Counted from the first letter of the stretch, positions 17,582-25,990 are shown. The stretch is 64,000 bases of DNA from Reyranella massiliensis 521 (GCF_000312425.1 NZ_HE997181.1:1893160-1957159), one strand, 5' to 3'. Made by a program: numbers and translations. Notes: generated by a model not told the origin, from the sequence alone.

Positions 17582-18436
17582 TCACGGCGCGATCTGCACC
17601 TCGACCGACATGCCCTGAAACGCGTCGGTTGCTCCATGGAAGGCGCCGCTGATCGGCATTACCTGGTTTATGATGCGTCCGACGGCGACAGGGATGAGGT
17701 TGAAGCCGCCGACGCCGCGATTGGTCGGATCGAAGGTGATCCAGCCCGCTCCCGGCAGGAAGATCTCGGCCCACGCATGGGTCGAGCCGGCGTCGCCCGC
17801 GCCGCGGTCGGGATTGTAGAGATAGCCCGAGATGATTCGCGCGCCGAAGCCCAGGCTGCGCGCCGCCTCGATGAACAACACCGCAAGATCGCGACACGAT
17901 CCCCAGCCGCGCTCCAGCGTCTGCAGCGGCGATTGTGTGCCTTCCTCCTCGCGGCTCTGGTAGGAGATCCTCTCGAAAACGCCGGTGGCCAGGTCTTTCA
18001 ACAGGGCCAGCGTGTCGGTCTCCTGGTTGAGCACGAAGCCTCGCGCCCACTGGGCCAGCCAGTTCGATGGATCGGGATAATGCGACTCCGCGAGCGCCGC
18101 GAGATCGATTCTCTCGTCTGGCGAATAGTCGAACGGATAGCGGATGGCCGACGCTGCGATGTCGAAGACCGGCCAGGGCGCAGCAGCCAGCTCGACGACC
18201 GCCAGGCTTTCGATCACGAGCCGTTCGGTGGCTCGCGCAAACTGCGCGGTGGCGACTGCGTTGCCGAAGATGTCATTGGTCCATGACAGGGTCGCCGCCG
18301 GCGCGACGTCGAGCTTGCCCGACAGCAGGCGCAGGTCGTGGCCCTCGCGCGGGCGCAGCATGAAACGGTGCGGCCCGAGCTGCACCGGCTCGCGATAGCA
18401 ATAGGTCGTGCGGTGGCGGATATTGAGCAGGTTCAT
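17582..18436 (-). CDS. Transglutaminase-like (papain-fold) family protein
   Basis: A 284-residue cytoplasmic protein. It has the N-terminal beta domain of the bacterial transglutaminase group (MNLLNIRHRTTYCYREPVQLGPH) and then the catalytic core: C in GWGSCRDLA, H in STHAWAEIFLPG and D in WITFDPTN form the triad. Such proteins are thought to be cysteine proteases or amide-forming enzymes; in several bacteria they sit near circularly permuted ATP-grasp genes, which are absent here. Start ATG 18436 follows a small membrane-peptide gene by 24 bases. Confidence 0.82.
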   Translation of the reverse strand: MNLLNIRHRTTYCYREPVQLGPHRFMLRPREGHDLRLLSGKLDVAPAATLSWTNDIFGNAVATAQFARATERLVIESLAVVELAAAPWPVFDIAASAIRYPFDYSPDERIDLAALAESHYPDPSNWLAQWARGFVLNQETDTLALLKDLATGVFERISYQSREEEGTQSPLQTLERGWGSCRDLAVLFIEAARSLGFGARIISGYLYNPDRGAGDAGSTHAWAEIFLPGAGWITFDPTNRGVGGFNLIPVAVGRIINQVMPISGAFHGATDAFQGMSVEVQIAP

Positions 18437-18460
18437 CGGCAGCTTCGGTCGGTCGCGGGT

Positions 18461-18595
18461 TCAGCCGGCGGAGAACAGCTGCAATCCGGATGACCAGAGG
18501 CTGATGGCGCCGCCTAGCGCGGCGAGGGCCAGCAGGCCGAGCAGCGCGTCGTGCGCGATCGAGCAGAACTCCGTGCGGCAGCGGAAGTAGGTCAT
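18461..18595 (-). CDS. Small single-pass membrane protein (44 aa)
   Basis: Reads MTYFRCRTEFCSIAHDALLG, then LLALAALGGAISLWSSGLQLFSAG. It has a cysteine-containing polar front and one hydrophobic helix. AGGA lies six bases before the ATG. It is just upstream of the transglutaminase-like gene in the same direction, so co-expression is likely. No family recognised. Support is composition and ribosome site only. Confidence 0.45.
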   Translation of the reverse strand: MTYFRCRTEFCSIAHDALLGLLALAALGGAISLWSSGLQLFSAG

Positions 18596-18764
18596 GAATC
18601 CTGCTCAAGTCTGTGATCGTGGCTATCGCCGGAACGATCATCGTCCGAGCGACGCTAGTTGGAAATGGTGACGACGGGCGTCTCTTGCGAGGTGCAATAC
18701 CCGGATTCTTTTCCCCGGCGTGCAGCCGAATGGCCTTTACATCGCAACTTTCCGCGCGTCCGCT

Positions 18765-20024
18765 TCAGGTTTCGCGACGCTGAACCGACGGCGCGGGGGC
18801 TGCCGGGGTGGCCGCCAGGACACGCCTCCTGACGGCGGCGCCAATCGCCGCGAGGACGGGTATGGAAAACATCGAGAGGGTCGAGGCGACGAGGATGGTC
18901 TGGCCCAGCGTGCGATCGAGCAGCTTCTCCGTCATGGCCGACTGCAGGACGACGAACGCGAACTCGCCGCCGGCGGCCAGGAGCAGTGCCGTCTCCAGCG
19001 CGGCGGCGCGCCCCAGCCGCCACAACCGCGCCAGTCCGAAGACGATGGCACCGTTCAGGGCCGTCACGCCGACCATCAGACCGAGGATGAGCGCAGGAGC
19101 TGCCGCGAGACGCGACAGGTCAAGGCTGATGCCGACGGATACGAAGAACAGTCCCAGCAGGAGGCCCTTGAACGGCTCGACCGTCCTTTCGATCTGCTTG
19201 CGATGCTCCGTCTCGGCCAGCAGCAGGCCGGCAATGAAAGCGCCCAAGGCCATCGACAGTCCGACCATTGCAGCCGCCAGCCCCGCACCGATCACCACCA
19301 GGAGAGAGGCTGCCATGAACAGCTCCGGGCTGTCCGCCCGGGCGACAGATCTCATCATCGGGCGCAGCACGAGACGACCAAGGGCGACGAGGCCGAGCAA
19401 GCCGAGCGCGGCCGGTGCGAATGCGATGAGGGGCTTGAAAGTGAAGTCGTTGTCCTGATGACTTCCCAGAAACGCGATCGTCACGAGGATCGGCGCCACC
19501 GCCAGGTCCTGCAGCAGCAGGACCGAGAAAGTCGCGCGGCCAGCCCTCGAATGCTGGCGCTTCTGTTCCGCCAGCAGGGGCATTACGATGGCCGTCGACG
19601 AGAGCGCCAACGCCATTCCCAGCACCGTCGCGGTGACCGCGCCGTGGCCCAGAAGGGTCGCGATGACAGCAATCGCGGTGGCGCAGGCGATCACCTGCAG
19701 GCCCCCGAGGCCGAACACCAGGCGCCGCATGGTCCAGAGGCGATCCCACGATAGCTCGAGGCCGATCATGAACAGTAGGAACACCACGCCGAGCTCGGCG
19801 AGATGCGCCACCTGCGATGGGCTTTCGATCGTCAGATAGGCCAGCCACGGCAGCGACTGATGAAGGGCGCCGAGGCCGAACGGGCCCAGCAGCACGCCGG
19901 CGGCCAGGAAGCCGAGGACCGGGCTGATCTTCCAGCGCCGCAGGATCGGCACCACGACGCCGGCGGTTGCCAGGAAGAGCACGACGTCCTTGTAGTCGCC
20001 GCCGGCTGCGTCACCTGCCATCAT
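18765..20024 (-). CDS. CPA2 family cation:proton antiporter (KefB/RosB-like), no RCK domain
   Basis: A 419-residue membrane protein with about 12 hydrophobic segments. Family marks are SPVLGFLAAGVLLGPFGL near the start, the ALALSSTAIVMPLL segment, LLLQDLAVAPIL with the conserved QD, and LGAFIAGLLLAET. It exchanges K+ or Na+ for H+ across the inner membrane. Unlike KefB/KefC it ends after the last helix with a short tail (AATPAAPAPSVQRRET), so the cytoplasmic TrkA-N domain is missing. AGGAGT precedes ATG 20024. The neighbour downstream on the minus strand is a different operon. Confidence 0.88.
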   Translation of the reverse strand: MMAGDAAGGDYKDVVLFLATAGVVVPILRRWKISPVLGFLAAGVLLGPFGLGALHQSLPWLAYLTIESPSQVAHLAELGVVFLLFMIGLELSWDRLWTMRRLVFGLGGLQVIACATAIAVIATLLGHGAVTATVLGMALALSSTAIVMPLLAEQKRQHSRAGRATFSVLLLQDLAVAPILVTIAFLGSHQDNDFTFKPLIAFAPAALGLLGLVALGRLVLRPMMRSVARADSPELFMAASLLVVIGAGLAAAMVGLSMALGAFIAGLLLAETEHRKQIERTVEPFKGLLLGLFFVSVGISLDLSRLAAAPALILGLMVGVTALNGAIVFGLARLWRLGRAAALETALLLAAGGEFAFVVLQSAMTEKLLDRTLGQTILVASTLSMFSIPVLAAIGAAVRRRVLAATPAAPAPSVQRRET

Positions 20025-20048
20025 GACTCCTGCCGCGGTCGTGGGTGG

Positions 20049-20297
20049 CTAGCATACGCCCGTCGCCGCGGCGTCCGCCGCGAGTGCTGCAGCTAGCTCG
20101 TCGGGATCGACGGCGATCGCCTCGCGCCGCTGGCCGGGCGCGGGGTTGGCGGGAAGGTGCAAGGTGGTCACCAGCCGGCGAAAGGCGACGAACGACAAGC
20201 CCGGGATCTGCTCCTCCTCGGTGACGACCGCGTAGGTCCCGGGGGGCTGGACGGCGTCCACTCCGGTCAGGAGAAACGGACGCGTAAACGTAACCAT
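20049..20297 (-). CDS. Small hypothetical protein (82 aa)
   Basis: Begins MVTFTRPFLLTGVDAVQPPG, followed by TYAVVTEEEQIPGLSFVAFRRLVTTLHLP, and ends in an A-rich helix. The order, strand, GVDxxQPPGTY turn, EEE strand and SFxAFRR, recurs in short rhizobial proteins of unknown role. The frame is open to 20486, but the extra front is not protein-like; a start slightly upstream at a CTG is possible. It lies 24 bases before the antiporter gene in the same direction and may be co-transcribed with it. Confidence 0.6.
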   Translation of the reverse strand: MVTFTRPFLLTGVDAVQPPGTYAVVTEEEQIPGLSFVAFRRLVTTLHLPANPAPGQRREAIAVDPDELAAALAADAAATGVC

Positions 20298-20334
20298 CGT
20301 CTCGGTGATGCGCGTCGACAGGGTATGCCTCGAT

Positions 20335-20649
20335 TCAGTGACGCCATTTCTTGGCCGGCGGCAAGCCATCGGTGACATCGATATGGGCCGCTTGCTCAAG
20401 GGGCTTGTGCCGATTGGACGAGAACCGAACCGTGAGCACGCCTCTGTCCTCTGTGAAGAGGCGCAAATCGTTGCGGCCGATGGCAAGACCCAGCGCGTCG
20501 GCGGGCATGCGCAGTTCGCCCGACGCTACGACCTTGCCGGTGGGCATGAGGTAGCCGTCCAGGTCGTAGTCGGCAGGACCGAAGCCCTCGCCGTCCGAGC
20601 TGGCCAGGCTGCCGGTCCCACGCATGACCCCAAGATAGTGCATCGCCAT
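20335..20649 (-). CDS. Hypothetical protein (104 aa)
   Basis: Starts MAMHYLGVMRGTGSLASSDG at 20649, chosen because GGAAGGA lies about nine bases upstream; a start at 20667 is the alternative. The sequence has a beta-rich layout (GYLMPTGKVVASGELRMPADAL, LTVRFSSNRH) and ends AAHIDVTDGLPPAKKWRH. Such proteins are frequent in rhizobia and of unknown function. It is likely in one unit with the next two genes downstream on the minus strand. Confidence 0.6.
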   Translation of the reverse strand: MAMHYLGVMRGTGSLASSDGEGFGPADYDLDGYLMPTGKVVASGELRMPADALGLAIGRNDLRLFTEDRGVLTVRFSSNRHKPLEQAAHIDVTDGLPPAKKWRH

Positions 20650-21293
20650 ATACAGATTCCTTCCCATTCTTACCGCTTCGGGAAATGGGGCCATCCCATC
20701 TCTATCCGACAGTTCAAGCGTCGCGACACATGTCGGCTGCGAAAGCGCGTCTCGAGAGGCGCCCAAACACATCACCTCGTTACAGTTGTGAAGGTGGGCA
20801 GACTGCATGCCCAACCCGTCATCGAATTTGGCTCGGCTCGACCTGAAGTAAGAGCCGTGCCCGCAATCGTGCTGAACGATGAAGACACGCACGAGCGGCA
20901 GGCCGGTCGGCAGGGCAGTTTCAAGGCTCCTTGGCCTCTGATCAGCGGCTGCGCGAAGGCCCCAACGGCCCGCCGCACCTCGATGCCCGAGCGATTCGGC
21001 GCTCGGTCGGCATCCATGACGCTGTCCTTTGTGCGACAGGATCGACGATGATGTCGACGGAATGTATATGAGACGTTCGATTGCCCATTACAATGTATCC
21101 TTGTAAAGGGCGTGCGAAGCGCCCATATGCAGTTAGTCGACAAACGGACTGATGATTTGGCCGCGCCGTGCACCTTAAGGCGCCTGCCAGCGACTTGATC
21201 CCGAAAACCAATGCGAATTCGACAGCCAGCCCTCTGCGCCAAGCACCGGGCGGCTATGCATTTCTTCAACTAAGCAGTGAAAGGGTTCTCCTC
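20650..21293. other. Gene-free leader and promoter region
   Basis: Open frames here lack protein-like composition. A small hairpin with a GGGCG/CGCCC stem is at 21108-21124. The last 100 bases would be the promoter and long 5' leader of the cold shock gene. Confidence 0.5.
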
Positions 21294-21506
21294 ATGTCTA
21301 TGGGAACCGTGAAGTGGTTTAACTCGTCCAAGGGCTTCGGCTTCATTCAGCCGGATAACGGCGGCAAGGACGCTTTCGTCCATATCAGCGCCGTCGAACG
21401 GGCCGGCCTCAACCACCTGGTCGAGGGCCAGAAGATCGAGTTCGACCTGGTGTCGGATCAGCGTAGCGGCAAGCAGTCCGCCGAGAATCTCAAGACCGTC
21501 GCCTGA
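21294..21506 (+). CDS. cspA: Cold shock protein (CspA family)
   Basis: A 70-residue single-domain RNA-binding protein. Both RNA-binding motifs are intact: KGFGFIQ (RNP1) and DAFVHIS (RNP2). It starts [16 protein letters not shown] and ends with the usual basic and polar tail. It acts as an RNA chaperone in the cytoplasm. ATG 21294 with AAGGG upstream was chosen over a longer frame beginning at 21168. Copies in alphaproteobacteria are often several per genome, so cold induction is not certain for this one. Confidence 0.95.
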   Translation: MSMGTVKWFNSSKGFGFIQPDNGGKDAFVHISAVERAGLNHLVEGQKIEFDLVSDQRSGKQSAENLKTVA

Positions 21507-21658
21507 CCCTCGGATCGCCGTTTCCTCTTTCCGGCTGACCACGAATGTACTGGTCGCCGGAGCGAGGAATGAGGCGTCGCATCTCTCCAAAAGAGGGAAG
21601 AGCGGGACTTGTCATTCGGCGGGTCGCTCGTGGTCCGGCGTAACCAACGAGGCCGCCC

Positions 21659-21916
21659 ATGAGCCGCGCAAGCACCGCCAATGTCTCACGCCTATTCGAG
21701 CTTACCGACGATGAGGCGATTACCCTGCGGCGCATCGCCTTCAGCGAAGCGGAAGTCCGTTCCCTGCGTCGCGGCGACGTCGATCGCCTGCTGAAGCTGC
21801 GTCTCATCGCCGAGGCCAAGAACAGCTTGGTCCTTACGATCTCGGGGAAGGAGCATTTCGATTCGCTGCCCCGCTCCATCTTTGCCGCCAAACTGTATCA
21901 GCGCAACGGCTGGTAA
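21659..21916 (+). CDS. Small hypothetical protein (85 aa), possible winged helix
   Basis: Reads MSRASTANVSRLFELTDDEA, then ITLRRIAFSEAEVRSLRRGDVDRLLKLRLIAEAKNSLVLTISGKEHFDSLP. The spacing (helix, VDRLLKLRLIAE helix, then a strand pair with LVLTISGKEH) resembles a winged-helix domain in which the last part is the wing. No other domain is present. GAGG is found eight bases before the ATG. Function unknown; compare the similar-sized gene at 25231-25470, which has a like ending (LTVKDGESLCLTDAGRQI). Confidence 0.6.
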   Translation: MSRASTANVSRLFELTDDEAITLRRIAFSEAEVRSLRRGDVDRLLKLRLIAEAKNSLVLTISGKEHFDSLPRSIFAAKLYQRNGW

Positions 21917-21987
21917 CCGACAGGTTTGCCCATGCATCATCTGCACATTGCGACGTGGCGCGTTCGTGCTTTCCGCACGGTTGTGTC

Positions 21988-22080
21988 TTGAAAAGCTGGA
22001 AGGAGTGGCTCGTGCCGCCGGTCTTGTTTCCGGCGCTGCTCGTCATCGTCATCGTCGCCTATGCGATTTTTCGAAGTTGA
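21988..22080 (+). CDS. Tiny membrane peptide (30 aa), related to the one at 24522
   Basis: From TTG 21988 the frame reads (M)KSWKEWLVPPVLFPALLVI then VIVAYAIFRS and stops. It aligns with the peptide encoded at 24522-24611 (MKKWLVLPVVFPIFLILLIV): both have K-W-L-V-x-P-V-x-F-P followed by one hydrophobic helix. The start codon is unsure; an in-frame GTG at 21955 would add 11 residues and neither has a good ribosome site. The likeness of the two peptides is the main support. Confidence 0.5.
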   Translation: MKSWKEWLVPPVLFPALLVIVIVAYAIFRS

Positions 22081-22112
22081 CGGCTTTGGTAGCCGCGGAT
22101 CAGGAGCATTGG

Positions 22113-22334
22113 ATGGATAACCTCCAGAGGAAGCGGGGGCGACTGCGGCTTGAACTCGTGGCCGCGTATGGTGCCTGGCTGAAGGTTGCCGAAGACCGGG
22201 CAAGGTCGACGCTTCGTCATATCGTGGTCGAGCTATCCGGCAGCCCCCAGGAAACCCGGACAGAATGGCTCGAGTATCTGGCTGCAAAGAAGCGGTTGGT
22301 GCTGGCCTACGCCGAGCAGTCCGCAACAGCCTAG
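22113..22334 (+). CDS. Small helical protein (73 aa)
   Basis: Begins MDNLQRKRGRLRLELVAAYG and continues AWLKVAEDRARSTLRHIVVELSGSPQETRTEWLEYLAAKKRLVLAYAEQ. Strongly helical and charged, with tryptophans at regular points. CAGGAGC precedes the ATG. It follows the tiny membrane peptide by 32 bases, an arrangement repeated at 24522 (peptide) and 24641 (next gene). No family recognised. Confidence 0.6.
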   Translation: MDNLQRKRGRLRLELVAAYGAWLKVAEDRARSTLRHIVVELSGSPQETRTEWLEYLAAKKRLVLAYAEQSATA

Positions 22335-22343
22335 TTGGGGGAC

Positions 22344-22751
22344 ATGCCGCGACATTCCCCGGAAACACGACGACCGCTGGGCACCCTTGCGTGGCGTCAG
22401 TACGACGTCACGCTGGACTCAGGTCATTGTGTGAAGGTGGGCTTCTCGCTCGCCGACCCTCATGACGAGACGATCGCGGAAATCAGCCGCAAGCACAGTG
22501 CTTCCAATCTGGGCTTCATCGTCATCCTCGATGACCCAGACTCGCTGGAAGAGGTCGTGCTATGGCTCCGCCAGGCCGGCTCGCTGACGATGATGTCCCA
22601 GAACGGCGCCATGCTGATCGGCGACGAAATGAAAACGCTACTGCCCCGGTACTTCACCGTATTCTTCGATGAAATCAGGCATATCGCGCCAGACCTGGCA
22701 GATGTCTTGTTGGTCGGCGTACCGAAGGCGAGCAAGAAGCATCTCAATTGA
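22344..22751 (+). CDS. Hypothetical protein (135 aa)
   Basis: Starts MPRHSPETRRPLGTLAWRQY after a GGGGGAC ribosome site; nine bases separate it from the previous stop, so the two are co-transcribed. Mixed alpha/beta composition with a central part NLGFIVILDDPDSLEEVVLWLRQAGSLTMM that looks like a strand followed by a helix. No catalytic motif is clear. Not recognised. Confidence 0.6.
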   Translation: MPRHSPETRRPLGTLAWRQYDVTLDSGHCVKVGFSLADPHDETIAEISRKHSASNLGFIVILDDPDSLEEVVLWLRQAGSLTMMSQNGAMLIGDEMKTLLPRYFTVFFDEIRHIAPDLADVLLVGVPKASKKHLN

Positions 22752-22901
22752 TCGGCCATTCTGCGGTGGCTTGGCGACAGGACGATAGGCTGCACCACAT
22801 AGCAGCTCCTCGCCGCTATTTGAAAAACGAATGGTAGCTTCAGGGCTTGCCGCTTTCACGCGCCGCCGCTGGAAATGAAGTGAGCCTCTCCGTGCTCCAG
22901 G

Positions 22902-23204
22902 TCAGGAATGCGCCTCGTGCGCCAGGCGATCGAAGTCATCGAGGACGGCGGCGATCAGCGTGCGGCGGCGAGTGTCTTCGGTCGGCAGCATGGCGGCATA
23001 TAGCGCCAGCACGTAGCGCGCCTTCTCGGCCGCTTCGGGCCAGGTGGCGGCGGGGGCGGCGAGGAGATGCGCCTCGAGCTCGCTCTGGCGCTCGCGCAGG
23101 ATCTTTTCGTTGGCCTCCACCTCCGACAAGAGTCGTCGCAGATCCGTGGCTTTCTGCGCCGCCATTCCGCGGCGGGCGTCGAGGTCGATCGGCTTTTCGG
23201 TCAT
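22902..23204 (-). CDS. Small coiled-coil protein (100 aa)
   Basis: Reads MTEKPIDLDARRGMAAQKAT, then DLRRLLSEVEANEKILRERQSELEAHLLAAPAATWPEAAEKARYVLALYAAM. Residues 15-50 form a heptad-like helix rich in L, E and R; a second helical part ends in DDFDRLAHEAHS. Frames extend to 23240, but MTEKP is the natural start. Rhizobial genomes hold many proteins of this layout with no known role. Confidence 0.6.
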   Translation of the reverse strand: MTEKPIDLDARRGMAAQKATDLRRLLSEVEANEKILRERQSELEAHLLAAPAATWPEAAEKARYVLALYAAMLPTEDTRRRTLIAAVLDDFDRLAHEAHS

Positions 23205-23394
23205 GACGGGTGCGCCTCTGTTCGGAAAATACGGCAACAACGGCGAGCCGACGGCGAAGCGCTCGGCGCTGCGATCAGACGACGGACAAGGAAGGTCCGA
23301 ATACCCACAGGTTATCAGGCGGCCGTGATACTGTCCTGCATTGCAATGCTCCCGCGCTAGGGGAGGTTGTCCATGAAGACTCCCGGCCGGTCGC

Positions 23395-23670
23395 TCAGCC
23401 CGATTCGCGATGGGACTTCTTGAATTTGCCGCGCGCTGCCAGTACGCCCCTGTGGGTCAGCATGACGCTGCGTACCGGGACAGGACCGCAGGCCAGCAGC
23501 TCGTGCTCGCGCGCATATTCGAGAGCCGCGTTCAATTCCTTAGTGTGGTCCTCGTCAAGCCGGCCGCATACCACATCGATGTCGACCCAGTGGAGGTCCT
23601 CGCCCGTCAGCTCGTGAAGGGTCTTGCAGATGCGCAAGGCGATATGTTTGGGCTGCACAGATTTGGCCAT
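23395..23670 (-). CDS. Small hypothetical protein (91 aa), possible winged helix
   Basis: Reads MAKSVQPKHIALRICKTLHE, then LTGEDLHWVDIDVVCGRLDEDHTKELNAALEYAREHELLACGPVPVRSVMLTHRGVLAA. Order and lengths of helices followed by SVMLTHRG suggest a winged-helix fold, as in several short proteins nearby. GAGAGGCGG lies just before ATG 23670. It stands alone. Function unknown. Confidence 0.6.
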   Translation of the reverse strand: MAKSVQPKHIALRICKTLHELTGEDLHWVDIDVVCGRLDEDHTKELNAALEYAREHELLACGPVPVRSVMLTHRGVLAARGKFKKSHRESG

Positions 23671-23790
23671 GTCCGCCTCTCAGGAGCCAACGGCGTCGTC
23701 GATGTTCCACAGGGGGGCAGGGGAATCCTGTCGCCGCCCAGGCAAACGAGGCCGCCGGGCGGCGGCCTCGCGGCGTCGAGGTCCAGTGCC

Positions 23791-24039
23791 TCAGATGTTG
23801 CGGCTGTTGCGCAAGGCATCGGCATCGCGTTGCGCCACCTCTTTCGTGAGCCCGTACTTGGCGACGAGCTGGGTGACCAGGTCGTCGTTGCTCGTGAGGT
23901 TATTCAGCTCCTGTTCGCTGAACTTGCTCCACTTCACGCGGATATCCTGCAGCAGCACCTTCTTGGCTTGCGCAGCATCGGCCGGCATTGTCTTGTCGAC
24001 GGGGATCGTTGCGGCGTTCGCCTTCGGTTGATCGGACAT
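23791..24039 (-). CDS. CsbD-like small stress protein
   Basis: An 82-residue protein from MSDQPKANAATIPVDKTMPA. The C-terminal part, LLQDIRVKWSKFSEQELNNLTSNDDLVTQLVAKYGLTKEVAQRDADAL, follows the CsbD pattern: W-x-K-x-S-x-x-E-L-x-x-L, a short loop, then a helix with KYGLxKExAxxxxD. CsbD proteins are small, hydrophilic and often induced by general stress; no biochemical role is set. An 18-base palindrome lies 33 bases upstream of the start. The longer frame to 24108 does not look like protein. Confidence 0.6.
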   Translation of the reverse strand: MSDQPKANAATIPVDKTMPADAAQAKKVLLQDIRVKWSKFSEQELNNLTSNDDLVTQLVAKYGLTKEVAQRDADALRNSRNI

Positions 24040-24072
24040 TTTGGAGGTCCCCTTTCCGGGAGCGGCCGTTTC

Positions 24073-24090
24073 TCGAACGAGATCGTTCGA
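24073..24090. promoter_or_regulatory. Palindrome TCGAACGA-GA-TCGTTCGA
   Basis: A perfect 8-base inverted repeat with a 2-base centre, in the region upstream of the CsbD-like gene. The size suits a dimeric regulator. The binding protein is unknown. Confidence 0.45.
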
Positions 24091-24521
24091 ACAGCACACC
24101 AGGGACATGGCGACGCCGGGCTCCGATTAACAGGTGACGCGTGGCTTATATATCTTCCAGGGAACAACCGATTAGGCTCGACTCCGGGCACTTCGTGCGG
24201 ACCGTTTCTGCCATATGGCGGTGCGCTCCTCGTGCGCTCCAGCAATGAGGCTTCATCACAGTGATTGCGCTAAAATCTGCGGTTGTCGGGCACGACGATA
24301 CGCCATGGCGCGTGGACGGCGACGCACAGACCGGATCGACCGGCAGCAGCGCAGCCGCACTTGGGCGCGGTACAGGTGGCTACCTGCCTCAGCGTGATTG
24401 CCAACGGGTGATAGACGCGACGCGCGCTGAAGTATAACAAGAAACCACCATCGCCCGCGTAAGCCGGCCTGCGATGGCTGAGAGAGACGTGCGCTCCCGC
24501 CCCGACCGCTGGAGGCGCGCG
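24091..24521. other. Gene-free stretch before the tiny membrane peptide
   Basis: About 430 bases with no protein-like frame. A TTATATAT stretch is at about 24144 and could be part of a promoter. Nothing else was seen. Confidence 0.4.
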
Positions 24522-24611
24522 ATGAAGAAATGGCTCGTACTGCCGGTCGTGTTCCCGATCTTCCTGATCCTGCTGATTGTCGGCCGCGCGCTCCCGCGCA
24601 CGCTGACGTGA
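24522..24611 (+). CDS. Tiny membrane peptide (29 aa)
   Basis: Reads MKKWLVLPVVFPIFLILLIV and then GRALPRTLT. One hydrophobic helix follows a K-K-W front. The start is very well supported: GGAGG sits seven bases before the ATG. It shares the K-W-L-V-x-P-V-x-F-P motif with the peptide at 21988-22080. The next gene begins 29 bases downstream. Peptides of this size are missed by ordinary gene finding, and the pair suggests a family. Confidence 0.65.
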   Translation: MKKWLVLPVVFPIFLILLIVGRALPRTLT

Positions 24612-24640
24612 GGCCGTCCGCGGCCGGAAAGCGACGTCAC

Positions 24641-25003
24641 ATGAATCTTCCCAAGGACACCAAGCCCCTGATCTGGGGCGCCGTCGGCGGCGCCGTGCTG
24701 TGCATGGCGCTCGGCTTCACCTGGGGCGGCTGGATCACCGGCGCCACCGCGCGCAAGGAGGCCGCCATCGCTCAGCACGACGGCATGGTCGCCGCGTTGG
24801 CGCCGATCTGCGCCGAGCGCTTCCGTAGCGAGGCCGACGGCCCGGCCAGGCTTGCCGATCTCACCAAGGCGAGCTCGTGGGAACGCGGCGGCATAGTCGA
24901 GCGGGGCGGCTATGCTCTGATGCCAGGATCCAAGACCAGCAACAGCGATGTCGCTCGTGCCTGCGCCGAGATGCTCGCGAATCCGGCGTCACCGAAAACC
25001 TGA
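24641..25003 (+). CDS. Membrane-anchored hypothetical protein (120 aa)
   Basis: Starts MNLPKDTKPLIWGAVGGAVL with one membrane segment at about 8-32, then a soluble region with ARKEAAIAQHDGMVAALAPICAERF and a C-terminal VARACAEML. Two cysteines in the soluble part (IC, AC) could pair if outside the membrane. Such anchored proteins with PICxxRF recur in rhizobia and have no known role. GGAAAGC precedes the start. Likely co-transcribed with the preceding tiny peptide. Confidence 0.6.
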   Translation: MNLPKDTKPLIWGAVGGAVLCMALGFTWGGWITGATARKEAAIAQHDGMVAALAPICAERFRSEADGPARLADLTKASSWERGGIVERGGYALMPGSKTSNSDVARACAEMLANPASPKT

Positions 25004-25230
25004 AGCGCGGCCGCCCTTCACGGGCGACGAAGACCTCTTCGCTCACGGGCCGCGCGTCAGTGGCCCGCTTACCTGGGCGAGGAATGGTCATGCGGCAAAC
25101 GCGAGACCAAAAGCCCCAGCAGAAAATTGATCCCGGCGGTGGCTCGGCCTTCATTTCCGGCCGCTCACAGCAACTCCGGTCGCAGCGTCGCCCTTCGGCG
25201 CACGTAGCGGTGCGCAGGAAGGACTTCTCG

Positions 25231-25470
25231 ATGGCAGGACAACGACCCGACCAGATCGCTCGCCGCGTCGTGCGCGACATCATGATCTACACGCGCGGCA
25301 TCAAAATGCGTTGGGTGCCGCTGGAGACCGTGGCGCGGCGCCTGGAGCTGAACGACACCGGCGCAACGCAGGCGGCGCTGATGCTCGCCGAAACCGCGGG
25401 ATGGCTGACGGTCAAGGACGGCGAAAGCCTTTGCCTCACCGACGCCGGCCGGCAGATCGCGACGCGGTAG
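25231..25470 (+). CDS. Small hypothetical protein (79 aa), winged-helix-like
   Basis: Begins MAGQRPDQIARRVVRDIMIY and continues TRGIKMRWVPLETVARRLELNDTGATQAALMLAETAGWLTVKDGESLCLTDAGRQIATR. The pattern fits a winged helix: helix, helix LETVARRLEL, recognition-like helix, then a hairpin ending in LTDAGRQ. AGGAAGGA lies before the start. It may bind nucleic acid; no partner domain exists. Confidence 0.6.
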   Translation: MAGQRPDQIARRVVRDIMIYTRGIKMRWVPLETVARRLELNDTGATQAALMLAETAGWLTVKDGESLCLTDAGRQIATR

Positions 25471-25536
25471 CCGGAGGGCCGCGCCGATCGACGTCGGGCG
25501 TCGGACCGAAGAGTCTTGGACGACGCATGGAGGCGA

Positions 25537-25854
25537 TCAGCAGCGTGCGGTTTGTTGTCGGTAGCCGTCGAAGTATTGGCTTCCGCAGGGGACGCGCTGC
25601 TGAACGACGTCGTCGCGGTAGCCGCTCTGGCCGCGGTTCGTCACGGTCACCGTCCGATAGCCGTCGTTCCGGTAGTACTGGTTGTTGTAGTACGCTGGCG
25701 CCGGCTGATAGTAACCCGTTGGCGCAGGCTGGTAATAGCCCGTCGGTGTGGGCTGATAGTAGCCGCGCGGTGCGGGATAGCTGTCGCCTTGGCATGCCGC
25801 CGCGGTCATCCCGATGCCCGTAACGAGAAGCAGTTTCGGAAGAAGCCTCAACAT
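25537..25854 (-). CDS. Small lipoprotein with tyrosine-rich repeats
   Basis: A 105-residue protein from MLRLLPKLLLVTGIGMTAAA with a lipobox cysteine at residue 21 (TAAAC). The body has three copies of P-x-P-x-GYYQP and then YYNNQYYRNDGY, giving about 17 percent tyrosine. The repeats are visible in the DNA as 27-base units at about 25690-25775. GGGAGGAATAG precedes ATG 25854, ruling against the longer frame to 25968. It probably sits on the outer membrane surface; function unknown. Confidence 0.7.
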   Translation of the reverse strand: MLRLLPKLLLVTGIGMTAAACQGDSYPAPRGYYQPTPTGYYQPAPTGYYQPAPAYYNNQYYRNDGYRTVTVTNRGQSGYRDDVVQQRVPCGSQYFDGYRQQTARC

Positions 25855-25990
25855 CTCTATTCCTCCCGGCAGATGCCTGATCGCACCTGCGAGCCGGTCA
25901 CTCTCTTCAGTCATTCTGTCTTCTTGACGACGGAAAACGGTCCGAGGAGCGACAAGGTTCCCGCCCATCGCTTTTGTGCAGTAGGCGAGG

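Noticed and set aside
24160..24190. GGAAC as an EcfG general-stress promoter element
   Set aside because: No CGTT-like second element at the right distance.
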